64,000 nucleotides of DNA from Patiria pectinifera (lineage: Eukaryota; Echinodermata; Asteroidea; Valvatida; Asterinidae), in assembly GCA_029964075.1 (NCBI GenBank), contig CM057149.1, positions 13,836,465 to 13,900,464 on the forward strand, in the 5' to 3' direction. A model generated the notes under the pieces. That model ran no database searches and was not told where the DNA came from. It worked only from the letters and a program-made list of their open reading frames with translations. Made by a program: the position numbers and the translations under genes. Each line of letters begins with the position of its first letter. Position 1 is the stretch's first letter. Below are positions 23,071-35,199 of the stretch, piece by piece.

Positions 23071-23102
23071 TTGAACGAATTATTTGATATTTTTTACCGA
23101 AA

Positions 23103-23287
23103 AGGTATATTTGAATGGGAATAAATATGTGCTCGGTCGGTATTTATCACTCTGTTTAATACCGCTTAGAGTCTGGGTGCTGATAATTACCCTCGCCTCC
23201 GGCTCGGGTAATTAATTATCAGCACCCAGACTCTAAGCGGTATTAAACAGAGTGATAAAAACCTCCGGAGCACACATGTATTCCCTT
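23103..23287. mobile_element. Near-perfect palindromic element
   Basis: Arms of about 48 bases (about 23145-23192 and 23209-23258) are almost perfect reverse complements around a short GC-rich centre. A looser outer inverted repeat reaches GGGAATAAATATGTG on the left and CACATGTATTCCC on the right. It is non-coding and likely prone to forming a cruciform. Confidence 0.75.
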
Positions 23288-23392
23288 AGTAACTGCTGTC
23301 AACGTGATAAGTAACGCATAATTAATTTGTTATTAAAATAAAATATATATATATAATTTACACCACTTTATAGTTTATAGACGGAATACACT

Positions 23393-24516
23393 AATTACAT
23401 GTAGCTCTACTGTGTGGAGCGCTGAATTACGGGTACCCCTCCATACTAGCGCTCCACCGTTTCGTGATACTTTGAGGGCACCATCACATAGCATAGTCAC
23501 AAACCCACGCGAGGACAAAAAGACCCCCAAAAAACGGTAAAGAGATTACAAATGAGAGAGACAGTTATCCTGGATTGATCTATACATTCTTGACATCCCA
23601 TGAGACCCCTTATATTGTTCCCAAACAGCGAACATTTTGGGAAAAAAACAGGAAAATAGTCTGAAAACTTACAGTTCAATGTGTTTGAATGGAGGTTCGG
23701 TTCTTGAATTAGCTTGTCGTGACGTCACCGTCGTTGCTCGGTCGATCGCGAAGAAAAACAAGTCGCGCTTTATCAACGACTGTTTCGTGTAATGATACAC
23801 GCTCTCGATCACGCAGATCGTTTTTGGTTTTGAACGTGTCAGAAAAACACGCTGGCAGAGACTGCAGTGAATGTGGCTATCGATTTGAATTGCCATTTTC
23901 AGAATTGCAATTTCAGAAGAAGAAAAAATAATACTGGGATTCTCATTTGTCAGTATATTAGTAGTTCTTTCTTTGACACGAGTTTCATGTGGGTTTCTGT
24001 CGTCATTAATTTGTTTAGAACGTGTCGTTTCAGCCGTCTCCACCTTGGGTGTGTTCAAAGCCCATACTGTCGTACGGCGCGGATCGGAGCACGTATCATT
24101 ACACGAAACAGTCGTTGATAAAGCGCGACTTGTTTTTCTTCGCGATCGACCGAGCAACGACGGTGACGTCACGTCAGGACGCCCTCCGCGACAAGCTAAT
24201 TCAAGAACCGAACCTCCATGCAAACACATTGAACTGTAAGTTTTCAGACTATTTTCCTGTTTTTTTCCAAAATGTTCGCTGTTTGGGAACAATATAAGGG
24301 GTCTCATGGGATGTCAAGAATGTATAGATCAATCCAGGATAACTGTCTCTCTCATTTGTAATCTCTTTACCGGTTTTTTGGGGTCTTTTTGTCCTCGCGT
24401 GGGTTTGTGACTATGCTATGTGATGGTGCCCTCAAAGTATCACGAAACGGTGGAGCGCTAGTATGGAGGGGTACCCGTAATTCAGCGCTCCACTCAGTAG
24501 AGCTAAATTACATGTA
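23393..24516. mobile_element. 1.1 kb foldback element with arms of about 420 bp
   Basis: The left arm (about 23393-23805) and right arm (about 24090-24516) are inverted copies, differing by scattered substitutions and a small insertion near 24177. They flank a spacer of about 285 bases. The arms contain TGACGTCAC near 23718 and 24164. A 212-codon minus-strand frame (24307-23669) spans arm, spacer and arm; because both arms are mirror images its ends are repeated text, and I see no domain, so I do not call it a gene. No target duplication is obvious. Confidence 0.8.
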
Positions 24517-24519
24517 TAT

Positions 24520-25560
24520 ATAAAATATCTGTATTTCCCAACCATTGTCCATGTCGTCCATACAATATCTATGTCAATTAATTACGACCACTCGTAAATG
24601 ACATACTATGACATATCACGACATCCTGATCGGCGGACTTACTCTCGGTCTTAATTTCTGCCAGAGGTTTATAACATACAATCAGTCATGGCAGCACAAT
24701 TAAATTGTTAATTACTCATGTTGTTCTTGGATGAACAAAAAAAACGTGGTCTTGATATTTAAGTGTGCGTTTATGAGAAGACCATGCAAAATCTTGAAAA
24801 ATCGACAAGGTGGGGGGTCGGCGAATTAAGTTCAAATCTTGGCCATTTGATCCCCACCTGAGACGATACCACTCGGTGGAGTAGCTCGATAAATAATCAC
24901 ACGGTGGCCGAGTACGGGGCACCGACAATTTTGAGCAAAAAAGGTGACTTCCGGGGAGTAAATTTGTGTTGTTTCTGGTGTAAAGTTGTAGCCTCGTGTA
25001 TTCCCTTAAACTAAATCGTTTACTGTCGACTTACATATCAAAAGAAAGGATTTAATCTCCTCTAAACGATGAAATATAAATCTTTGATATGCAACCATTC
25101 ACTGCGGTGAAATAGGCGTAAGAAAAACACATATCAGCTCTATTACGAAATGAAGTCATTTATGCGGTAAACCATAACTTAATTAATGCAGGGCTGAGAG
25201 TCAACAAACTTGGAGGAAATTTAGTTCAGATATCCGACTACAATAATAAAAAATAAAAAAACTGTCAGCTCTTCCTGTTTTTGTTTGCTCACGGTCAACA
25301 AAGTTGAAAAAATCCTATTTTTCAAGACAAAACCTACATAGCTCCCTAGACAGTTCCGAGTGCAATTGGTTGCCTTTAATTGACATTTTGCTGGAATTGT
25401 TGTAAGAGCGTAACAAAATCTACATTTTGCAGACTTCACCTATTGGGTGGGTGGGTGAGTGGGCTACCTTTGGTGGTGCGCACTGATCCGGTAGGAGGGG
25501 AACGTCCTGTTGCCGCCCACCCAGTTAGCGCACGGTATCGAAAGAGGGCGCCCTCGCATA
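24520..25560. other. Spacer, no gene recognised
   Basis: AT-rich DNA. A GC-richer stretch at 25440-25560 with a GGTGGGTGGGTGAGTGGG run leads into the possible first exon below and could be its promoter region, but nothing more can be supported. Confidence 0.4.
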
Positions 25561-25572
25561 ACATCACCGTCA

Positions 25573-25666
25573 AAATGGCTGCCATGGACATGCTGTCTGT
25601 GCGGCAGCAATGTGATTTTAGTAATTTTGAGTATTGCAAAGCCATCAAATGTGGTGTAAATCCCTC
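25573..25666 (+). CDS. Possible first exon of an unidentified gene (tentative)
   Basis: An AAAATGGCTGCC context, which resembles a YY1-type promoter/start element, begins a short frame rich in Cys. The frame could be left at a GTGTAA donor after one base of a codon. The same phase is needed to enter the candidate exon at 26682, which would place two CxxC-like pairs next to each other. No family recognised. This is a hypothesis from splice phase only; intervening exons may exist, for example one ending at a good GTAAGA donor near 26010. Confidence 0.25.
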
Positions 25667-26681
25667 TTATCCGCGCGAACTAAATACAGTGCAACTTAAT
25701 CGATGCACAAAAACATACGGAGCCATTTGCAGAAGTGGAAAGTCGCTGCATATGATGTGAATGTCAAGTGCATGGAAACTGATCATGCTGATCATCCTGC
25801 GATGTGGTTTGTTCGACGTCGATGCATACACTGATAAGACAATATGTCCAGCGCATAGATACAAGTAAGGGTTGAGTTGGACACCATCAAGGAAATGTTG
25901 TCATCTACTCCATAAAGTGAAAGGCAAACCCCATTTCGTGGTGGGAATAAAGCAACTAGCCGTGAGATGTTTGATCGATGGGGTATCCTGATCACAGTAA
26001 CGTTGGAACAGGTAAGACTAAGATTAAGAAGACAGAAATCAAACAAAAACACATTTCTGAAATGAATCAATCATGGTCATGGTCCATTTCTGATTTTGTT
26101 TCTGGGAAGGTCATATCAATTAAATCCCTTATCATGCAGTTGACTTGGGACCAGTGAAATGTATTATTGTATTGTGTGAAAAATTAATACTGGTTGTCAC
26201 AGCTCTGGACCACACATATGGTTTTCGGCAGTGGACACACATGGTGGATATTTTGATTTTTTTTTATATAAAGAAAGTTGGAGCTGCACTGAACATGCGC
26301 AGTTTGGGGAATAAAACAAATATTTGTTTTGCACTTACATTGTTGTTTTGACTTTTATTCAGGAGATGTGACTCATCAGACCATTTACAAGAAAAATTTC
26401 AGATTTGTTTTCCCTTTTATACAAATCCTCCAGCGCCAGCCACATCAGAAAATGAAAAAGTAATAATTGTAAATAAATACAGTCATTCTAAAATAATAAA
26501 AGAATTTTTTTTTTTTTTTTTTTGGGGGGGGGGATTTATGACATTGGTTTTGTTCAAGTGAGCTATTGCTCAATATTGTTGGCTACATACGCCCCGCTTT
26601 ATATCTTTTACGTTTAAAAAATATTAAGCCTGCTGCGGCCTTAACACTTTGTTAATTCTCACTGTTCATATGACTTTCAGG

Positions 26682-26869
26682 TATCTGTAGAGGTTGTCTA
26701 TCTAAGCACAAACAAGCAGTTACGCACCAGACAGCGGAACAATTACCACCTAGCGATGTGCTCTCTAAGGAACAAGAAGAGCAGCAGTGTACAATCAGTG
26801 ATTTCACATCACCGGCTGGTGTACCATCTCTCCAACCCACCGACACAGAATGCACTTCAGTTCATGCGG
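26682..26869 (+). CDS. Candidate internal exon, unknown protein
   Basis: It is bounded by a TTTCAG acceptor and a GTAATG donor and open in one frame. That frame reads as a Cys-Arg-Gly-Cys stretch followed by a Ser/Thr/Gln/Glu/Pro-rich, probably disordered segment, unlike random DNA. Codon phase fits the preceding and following candidate exons. It is not assigned to a family. Confidence 0.35.
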
Positions 26870-27028
26870 TAATGAGAGTGAACTAAGAATGGACATTGAC
26901 ATATTGCATCTCATTTATCACAGATGAATTGTAAGTACTCTTCTTTGAGTACATAAATTTGTATTTCAACCCTGCTATATGTAGCACGCATCTCACTTTT
27001 TTTATTTTCCTCATGATTATTTCTAGCA

Positions 27029-27310
27029 TACATCTGAGTCCTCATCAACTGATGGAGATATTACACAGGATGTAGGTGCACTTGACTCTTCTTGGGCTCC
27101 AACCGCCGACCAAAGAATGTGGAGCTGCAATCCCTGAACACTTTCCTTACTCAGGGTGGAATGTCTGCTGTTGATGGGCAGCTTCGTCTGTCATTAGAAG
27201 AAGCATCTGATAGCACCATTCGTTATTATAGAAGGAAGGCAAAGGAAGCCTTTGGTTTAGTTCTTCATTGTTTAGCACCAGGTCAAGAAGATGGACTCAT
27301 GAAGAATTGA
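27029..27310 (+). pseudogene. Candidate terminal exon with a frame disruption
   Basis: After a TTTCTAG acceptor the frame continues the acidic, Ser-rich protein of the previous exon but stops at 27137-27139. From about 27092 a second frame runs to TGA at 27308-27310. It encodes a well-formed helical segment containing Thr-Ile-Arg-Tyr-Tyr-Arg-Arg-Lys-Ala-Lys-Glu-Ala and Cys-Leu-Ala-Pro-Gly-Gln. The switch suggests a frameshift, an unseen intron or a sequence error. The style resembles repeat-family proteins of invertebrates derived from DNA transposons, but I cannot name the family. Confidence 0.35.
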
Positions 27311-27686
27311 AGATTACCATCGGTGAAACAACTGCTGAATCATCACAAAGTAGTCAAGATTTTGATAGTAGTACCCGTTTTTTAATTTTTTTTATTGCAT
27401 CTTTTTTTACCAACATTTTTGCATTAGTGGTTCCAGGTTCTCTTCCTTCACGTATTTTGTGTGTAAACAAAGGGTTATCATGGCTTTTTATTGGAAGACA
27501 GTGACTGTTCTTGTTTGTTTTTTAATGTTAATTTAAGAAGGAAAACGATTTTCTTGATTTATATTCAATTGTTTTTTCGAGTTTGATCGTTAGGTTGTTC
27601 CATGTGTCATTCTATTTTGATACTGTGTTGGTTCATTTTTGTTTTTTCAACTTCCATTTAAGTTTAAAGTTCAATTTAGTTTTCTA

Positions 27687-27877
27687 CAGTTGACTCTCGT
27701 TATAGCAAGGTCGATGAGACCGCCCAAACTACCTCTTTAAACAGAAATGTTGCTTTAAAAGGACAGCGAAACAAAGAGACACAAAGAGAACTAGAGATTT
27801 GAGACCTCAGAATTTGCTCTTTATAAGCAGAAGTAGGACATCTTTATAAAAGTGCTCTTTATAACAAAAGTCGACTG
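27687..27877. mobile_element. pogo/Tigger-like MITE
   Basis: It begins CAGTTGACTCTCGTTATAGC and ends GTTATAAC-type sequence read in reverse (TTATAACAAAAGTCGACTG). It is flanked by TA at 27685-27686 and 27878-27879. Such ends are typical of pogo/Tigger-derived non-autonomous elements (family knowledge). It is 191 bases long and non-coding. Confidence 0.8.
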
Positions 27878-27879
27878 TA

Positions 27880-30775
27880 GTACTACCATTTTACTTATTT
27901 GGTTGTGTGGATAACAGGTTTAAGGTTTGGGAAAAAGTTAATTTGGATCCTTTTTGATTATTGGTCTTTTTGAATGGTTTTCTTCAAATTTTGGTAGGTA
28001 AAATAAATCATTCTTTTTTTTTGTTGTCATTCTAAAACTTTGTTTGTCATTGTTTCTATTTATTCAAATTCCTCTCTACTTGTTCCTACCCCATCTAGGT
28101 CTATCTCATTTTTGACAGCGTGTACCCCAACAATGAGCGTTTTTATCATTCAATTTATTATTTTCCAAGTTTGTTAATTTTCCGGGTTACATTAACAAGT
28201 CACAAAATAACAGAATTGTCATCCAAGCCTCATCATTCCCACATTTGGTGCACGATATGTGGCAGGGTGTAACCCCCCCCCCCACCCCCATTTTGTCTTC
28301 ATTGTGTTCTAGTAATCTCAGGATTTCTTTAGATGATTATTGGGGGATACTTCTGTTAACAAAAAGACAAGTGTGTGTTGAGTATAGGAACATTTGTGGG
28401 GACTCCCTCTGCCACAAATCGGGCAGGGTATACATTCCATCCTGGACTCTGAAAGGTGGCGGCCATATTGATTTAAGATGAACCCACCCCCCACCCTAAA
28501 AATGGGATTAATTAAGGGATTTTAGCCCCCCTAATGGCGTCTCTAGTATTAAAATAGGTTTTAATTTTATTGATCATGAAAAAATATACACGTTTGCCAA
28601 TTTTCATAACATTCAAGCAAAAAAGTCAAAAATTATGTGAACAATTCATTTTTTTTGACCAAAAAGGTGCCCAAAAAACGCCCTCTATGAAAGATTTTTA
28701 AAAACATTTTGACGTCATTATTTACAAATTGGAAAAATAAAACTTAGTGGCAAATTTCATGAAAATTGGTTGTCGACTTTAGAAAATACAGAAAAGGGGG
28801 GGGCACTGTATGCCCCTCCCCCGTCCCTTTACTACCGAAAAATAGGGGTAAAACAGGCTTCTGCCATTTCATACTAAAAACTGCTGACAATTTTTTTATT
28901 CTTGATACTTGATAAGAACTATGACCATGATAAGAACTCTCTTTCACCCGAGTGTCATTGTTCAAAGACCTGCACTAATGACGCAACGGCGACTTAAAGA
29001 TCGCTATTTCTATGACTCAACTTTGGGGGTACCCTTAGTGCCGTTGCCTCCTAAGAGCAATTTTTTTTTCTAAATTTTGAGTTCCTGGCTTAGGTCAGGA
29101 TACAACCTCAAGACCATGCAAATTTCATTTCTCTGCCGCTTTCCCCTGTTGAGCAGCAAGCGTTTAAACTTTTGTACCCCAAAATCATAAAAATCACCAT
29201 TTTTCACTAATAAAAACACATTTTTGGCTCTTTTTTTCTGCTACGGAGGTCAGATTGGCCAAATATTTTGTACAACCTCAAGGCTACCTATGACCCACCT
29301 ACCCCCCAAATTTTAACCAAATCCGCCGACCCCCACCTTGTCACAGTCTGCATGGTCCTCTCGTGGACATACTCTTAAGGGCACTTGTTAATTAATCACC
29401 CCGGGTAGGGGGCGTGGTACAATTAGTTAACAAAACGGTTTTTTATTTTGAATCTCCCAAACGGCATGCAGCCAGGGGCTGTTCTACCATGACATCCAAG
29501 ACTTTACCATTATACCGACAGCTGGCAGGGGTGGTCAGTTCCCAAGTCACTGCCACTCTCCACCAATTTCGCGGGAACATGATTTGGTCCATTCATTTGT
29601 GCACATATAGTTATGTCATCTGGAAGCGTTCAGTACCGCATTCATGACTTGGAATGGAGTGCCCTGAATCGAAATCGAAATCGAAGCTACACTTTTCGAG
29701 GCTGTTTTATAGTATTTAAGACCCAGGTTCTTGCCCCCTCCCCCTCAACTAAATGTCTCTCTGAAAAGCAGGGCTATTTGGTATTATATCTGTCAGGGGT
29801 GTGTGTCACACACATTGTGTAAAACCACCCAAAAATATTGGCCGGTTTATTTATACTTTTAGTGCGTTAGCGGAATGGTGGCTCTATCACATTCAGTGAC
29901 GCTTTTCTTATAGATTGACTTGTACATTTTCCCACCATAAGTTCCACTTAACTCACAACCCAATACCAATGCTGATAAGTCCACGAATGGACGAAAAATA
30001 CATTCCCGATATTTTCAAAGCTATAACCCCCCCCCCCCCGTCCGACACATAAGTTCGGGCAAATTGGCACTTTACACGCACCCACGCCCCAAAGTGTGTA
30101 CCTGCAATCGGGGACCCCTATTCTCCCTCTTTTGTAAGCAACTTGGTGAATTTGAAGATTATCAATGCTTAGGTTTGGCGAGACTACTTAATGATATCTG
30201 GAGACAAGGTAAATGCGCGCAACTTTCGGGTATAGGCCTATAGTAACCTTTTTGAGTCGTTGCCATGTTCTCTTAATTATTCACCATAGATACCGGTTTT
30301 GCAGTAAAAATGTGCAAGTAGAATCTCCAAAATATACTTTTCAAAAAAGAAATGGGAACAGTGTTTTGAAGTACAACAACAGACAGGCGCACATTGCGTA
30401 ACATAATACAGATTGCGTGACACAGCCTTTGTTGATGTGTCTGGGGTTTGTTGTTTACCCATATTATGACGCGAAAACGGGTGAATGATCAAAGACCCGA
30501 TGTAGAAAGTGCTCGCTGATTGGTCAAAATCAAGATGCAAGTTTTCATTAGCGAATTGGCTCAAATGTTAAAAACCATGGCTCCGCCATGGTCTATTACT
30601 AATATACTACTAATCTGCAGCCTATTCTCAAAACCCCAGGACATCTATGAAGAAGGGGGCGCTCTCTCATGCTCCTGCCGGAACAGTTTGGAAAAAAAAA
30701 AAAATATTTGCCCGCCTTGCTGGCTATGGTTTCACATTAATTTTGTTGAATAGCTTGACGTTAGATAATAAAAAA
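27880..30775. other. Long spacer, no gene recognised
   Basis: AT-rich DNA with poly-T and poly-C runs (for example near 28268-28277 and 30030-30039). A stretch at about 30107-30143 is an inverted relative of 5610-5650. No coding region, RNA gene or complete transposon is supported. Confidence 0.4.
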
Positions 30776-30779
30776 GGCA

Positions 30780-31463
30780 TTTTTGGAAGCAGCTAAAAGA
30801 TTTCAATTGCGTGTCACGTATATGAATTATAAAGAAACGGTCGGACGATGTAAGCTTTTGATGATTTGCTGCCATTTCAAAAGCGAACAATGGATGATGG
30901 TTCAACGATGGATTGATGATTACCAATAGATGAAGCTCCCTTCACTGACAGCGAACGTATCTGTGTGGTAACTATTATATCAGAAGGATCAGCGTTCCAT
31001 AATAAAGAATATACACAATCGGGTTTTCGTTTGTGCGCTAAAAAAGGCGATTTTAATCAAATAGCCGTCTGCCTGATTGGCAGCGTAATTGCAAAGCGAC
31101 GTTTTCATACAAAGGCTCTTCCTCTACTTCAGATGGAAAATATTACACTAGGCTAGCTCACATCTGACATCAACAATCAAGAGCAGCCTGAGTACTATAC
31201 TGCTTCAGTATGGTAACAACGACTCTAAAATTACTGACTTGATTTTATTGAGAAACTAATCAATACTGACGTTAAGACTACAATTTGGATACAGAAAATA
31301 AAGTGATATTATGGGACTAAACTTCGGCCGTATATAAAGCAGGCGTATCAATATAATTAATCTTGGAACACCCTTCAGACATTTTACAGTTTACCACAAG
31401 CGAGCGTCGTTCTGTAGCAGTACTATAGGACTGAAAACATAGACAATAATTACGTATGAAATC
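30780..31463 (+). promoter_or_regulatory. Upstream region of receptor copy 5
   Basis: It is paralogous to the orphan block at 18700-19410. The sequence ends immediately before the start codon at 31464, and a TATATAAAG sequence occurs near 31331, about 130 bases upstream of the ATG. This would be a reasonable TATA box; the transcription start is not proven. Confidence 0.5.
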
Positions 31464-32468
31464 ATGTCTTCGGTCGCTCTGGAAATTATGGCAAATGTCG
31501 GAAATGGTACAACAGACGACTGGAAACCGACTCCGCTCAGCCCTGTACTAGCTGCAGTCTACACAATCATCGCCTGCCTGGCTGTGCTCGGTAACGGCAT
31601 GGTCATCACCGTTATGCTGCTCAGACGACGGGTGTTCAGCTCCTTCACAAATTGTCTCATCCTGCACCAGTCAGTCATTGACTCTCTTGCAGGAGTTTCG
31701 TATTTCTTGCAACGTGCCGTTATAAATACCCACGAAATGTCAGTATCCACCGAGGGCACCTTAAAGGATCAACTTATTTGTCGCTTGCTATTACAAGATT
31801 TCGTACCTTTGATCGTCAGTGTGACATCCACGTATAACCTCGTTATGATATCTATGGAGCGGTTTATGGCGACTTGCCACCCGGTGAGGCATCGCAATAC
31901 CTGGACCAGAGCCAAGCTGAAGTTTGCCGTAGGAATTCCTTGGGGTATCGGCTTTATATATAGCTCACACTTCATGTTTGTAGCTGAAGCCCATCAGGGA
32001 CGTTGTCGACCGACAGAAATGGTAAGAGGTTTGAAGATTGTGCAAGCTTCGGTGGTAATTGGTATCGAATACTTAGTGCCAATAACCATTTTGATCTATA
32101 CATACAGCCGGATAATTATCACCCTAACCAAGAAATCTGCTAATCCAAGGAACGCTCCTCGGAATGTCATTAATAAAGCTAAGAAGAACGTCCTCGTTAC
32201 AATGTTGCTGATAGGCATTTTGTTTGTGGTCTGCTGGACACCACCGATAGTCTTGTACATTTATGAACAATTTTCAGAAGAGGAATTGATGTTGCAATAT
32301 TCGATTACCATATTGTTAGCCTGCAACGCGTTCGTCAACCCGATCATTTACTGCTTCAAGTACGAGCATTTTCGGTCGGAGTTGAGAAACCTGGTCATCG
32401 GAAGATGCCGAAGAAACCAAGTTCAAGACCGGGCTGCTGCCGCCCCAAGAATTATCAATGAACCGTAA
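31464..32468 (+). CDS. Class A GPCR, array copy 5
   Basis: An intronless 334-residue receptor with a sequon at Asn14, Gly43-Asn44 in helix 1, Asp73 in helix 2, Cys107 and Cys181, Glu132-Arg133-Phe134, Trp160, Pro206 in helix 5, CWTP 257-260, NPIIY 292-296 and a Cys-Phe-Lys-Tyr-Glu-His-Phe-Arg helix 8. It is the most diverged intact copy. Between helix 2 and helix 3 it has a sequence of its own, and after CWTP it has a second Pro and an acidic loop 3. Copies 1-4 lie 11 kb or more to the left, so a large transposon-rich interval separates it from its relatives. Ligand and tissue unknown; a cell-surface signalling receptor is well supported. Confidence 0.95.
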   Translation: MSSVALEIMANVGNGTTDDWKPTPLSPVLAAVYTIIACLAVLGNGMVITVMLLRRRVFSSFTNCLILHQSVIDSLAGVSYFLQRAVINTHEMSVSTEGTLKDQLICRLLLQDFVPLIVSVTSTYNLVMISMERFMATCHPVRHRNTWTRAKLKFAVGIPWGIGFIYSSHFMFVAEAHQGRCRPTEMVRGLKIVQASVVIGIEYLVPITILIYTYSRIIITLTKKSANPRNAPRNVINKAKKNVLVTMLLIGILFVVCWTPPIVLYIYEQFSEEELMLQYSITILLACNAFVNPIIYCFKYEHFRSELRNLVIGRCRRNQVQDRAAAAPRIINEP

Positions 32469-32522
32469 TTTAATCATTTGAAGGGAACACGGTCATATAT
32501 ATTTGTTTATCTCTATTTATCG

Positions 32523-33181
32523 AAATGCTAGGGTCACACATTCCCGAATTATTGCCACGAATAGCCCAATCTCTACTGAATAAAAATTCGCATCGGGAGA
32601 AATTAGCCCCGATTCCTTGCTTGTAAGAATAACGTAAGAATGAAACAAAATAATCAAGAACTCGGTACGAACTGGAAGCCGAATCAGACCGAACCAAGCC
32701 GAATGAATGCGATTTAGTGCAGAATAAAACCGACTTGTAGTAATTGTGTCAAGAATAATATAAGAATAACTCAAGAATCATCCAAAATGACCCAAAATTA
32801 TACCTATTTAGTGTATTCGTATGTTATTCTCACATTTCTTGAAACATTCGTAATGATTAGGCAAGACTCTGGACTGTTAACACCAAAAAAAAAATACTCT
32901 ACGAAACTTGTAAGAATTCTGTAATATCCAGAATGCTGTTTAAATATCCAGAATTAGTTACGAATACAACAAGAATAAACCAAGAATTGAAACTGGTTCA
33001 TGAATAACACCGACAATTTTGAACATGTCCAAATTTGTCGGGGTGCTCCCCGATCTTAAACGATCTTTCGTTGAACAAACAAAACCATCCCGAGGCAGCT
33101 AAGAACCATTCTCCGATTCACTCAAGAATGCTTTTCATGGTGATTTGGCTTAAAATTCGGGAATGCGTGACCCTAGCATTT
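32523..33181. mobile_element. DNA transposon derivative with 28-base inverted ends
   Basis: The ends AATGCTAGGGTCAC.. and ..GTGACCCTAGCATT extend as an imperfect 28-base inverted repeat (32523-32550 and 33154-33181). The interior is rich in GAAT/AAGAAT words and encodes nothing. No clear target duplication. It lies 55 bases after the stop codon of receptor copy 5 and so may supply or disrupt its 3' UTR. Confidence 0.75.
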
Positions 33182-35199
33182 TTATTATTATTAATTTTTA
33201 TTATTTATTAATACCCTAGTTATTATATTAATTGTACCTTATGAATACAGGAGACATTATATTTGCCGACATTTCGATGTCACCGTTTACCTTTTCACCA
33301 ATTATTGTTTAGATAGGAGTTCGGGATTGGTTTGAAGGAAAGTTAGATAGTGAGGGAGTCATTGAGAAGTTGGTAAAGTTGGGTAGGGCTAGGTCCACGG
33401 GGTCAAAGGTTATGGGTCGACAAAACTTTGTGAAGAAGTATATGGGACTGCCTCCCATATGCAACATTTTCGGTTGTTATTAAATATCTTTAAAATGTTT
33501 TGACTGTAGTGCCGTTGTTAAGTTTACTTTTGACATTATTGAATAGATAAATAATTGCATTTTGTGAGATGACTTTATGTTACGTGAAGTCGAGTCTGCG
33601 AAGAGCGTTTTTACCCTTCTTCTGATATTTTGCATCATCCAAAATGTGTTCTGTAAAGATTTTCGGTGTTTCGATTTTCCACACAAAACACTTCGATCGA
33701 CCACAACTTTCACTTAACACACATTTCTTTGCAGAAATGTTCAAATAGTAGAAACAGCACAGTAGATGACTGATTCCTGAATCCATTTTGCACTCTAATG
33801 GATGCACTTTGCACTCTAATGCATAGAAAACACAAAGTGAGTAATTTGACTCAATATCGTAATAATTGAGTCATTTTGTCCTTGTAGTGAGACACTTTGA
33901 GCCAAATTGTGTCACAATGCGGACAAAATTACTCATTTTTTACCAAAACGAGTCTAATTACTCATTTGTGTTTTCTGTGTGGATGCAGTAAACACAACAA
34001 TTGCCTGCCTGAACGCTCTACACAACGGTCATTCTCGGATGTTGCTTATCATGAAAGTATATTGACCGCAAACCATTAAACCATTTTGGGATTTTTTTAA
34101 TATTTTTTTTTTTAGAGTATTTCAATCTAAAATAAGAGTGATTTTCATTCGGAATCGTCTAGTCCCCAGTTTCAATCATTGCAGATAATGTTGAGAATCG
34201 TCGTCATTTTTATTAACCTTTAAAATAATTGGTTTTGACATTTATCTAGAACAAAAAAATTATTGACTGGTTGATATTCAATTGGATGTCTATAGATTCA
34301 CCACGATCAGAAGTTTTCTTGTGTTCTGCAATTGTGATAGTTTGTGTGTTCATTCCACCTTTTGTTCACTTCCATTTGTTGTTGCTGATGTTGTTGAAGC
34401 TTTTGCGTGTTTTTGTTTGGGGAAAAAATCATCTATTTAGGTAGGCCAGCATCCCTCTACAAATAGGCCGGGTGTCGGAACTAACCGATAAGCGCATTGA
34501 TGTGATATTAAATACACAGTAATTGAATCAAACTACATGTATACAACCATCTTTAAATTTCTGTTTGTGTCCATGTATTGCCACAAAATTTGAACAATAA
34601 CTATGCGCTGTGGCCAATCATTATTTTGCAAACTTCCAGCTACTCTGTTATTTCTAAGAAGTGAAATTAGGGACTATACAAATTAGACTGAAAATCAAAA
34701 TAAATTAGATATGAACACTCTGGAACAAACAGTGACCACTTGAGTCAACACTCGATGTATTCGATTTCGATTTCGTATTCGATTCGTTTTAAATCGTCTG
34801 GTATACACAATTAATAACCACCAGACGTGGGCATACATCCCAGTAACCTGTTCAGTTCCACTTCCCCATACAATTCGTGTTGGGTTACCAGCCAGAAAGA
34901 ATGTGTAAACACAATGAACGGCGATTAATATTGTCATCATTCGGGGGAGGGGGATAGAGACGGGGGACTTGCAACTTGGTAAAATTCCAATAGCGAAGGA
35001 GGGGTGCTGGACGCCATAATGACTCCAGGGGCGCTGTTCATTCACGGATGGGGGCTGGTAACTCGCTAATGACGTGCCCCGCCCTCAGAGTAATGAGGAA
35101 AGGGGAATGGGGCGGGGATGCCCCCACGTATCCCCTCCCCTCGCCGTACCGAGGCATTATTACGTAATATCACCAATATTGAAACGATAACTTTATCTG
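33182..35199. other. Spacer, no gene recognised
   Basis: It contains a decayed relative of the 9352-9575 palindromic element near 33830-34170 (ATTTGACTCAATA and GTCTAGTCCC words). There is a simple run of CGATTTCGATTTCG near 34761. No gene supported. Confidence 0.4.

Noticed and set aside
23669..24307. 212-codon minus-strand open frame
   Set aside because: It spans both mirror-image arms of a foldback element, so its ends are repeated text. No domain is visible and codon content follows the palindrome.
25380..25573. CpG-rich promoter of a known gene
   Set aside because: The GC-richer patch is short and no conserved gene follows it, so it is kept only as context for a tentative exon.
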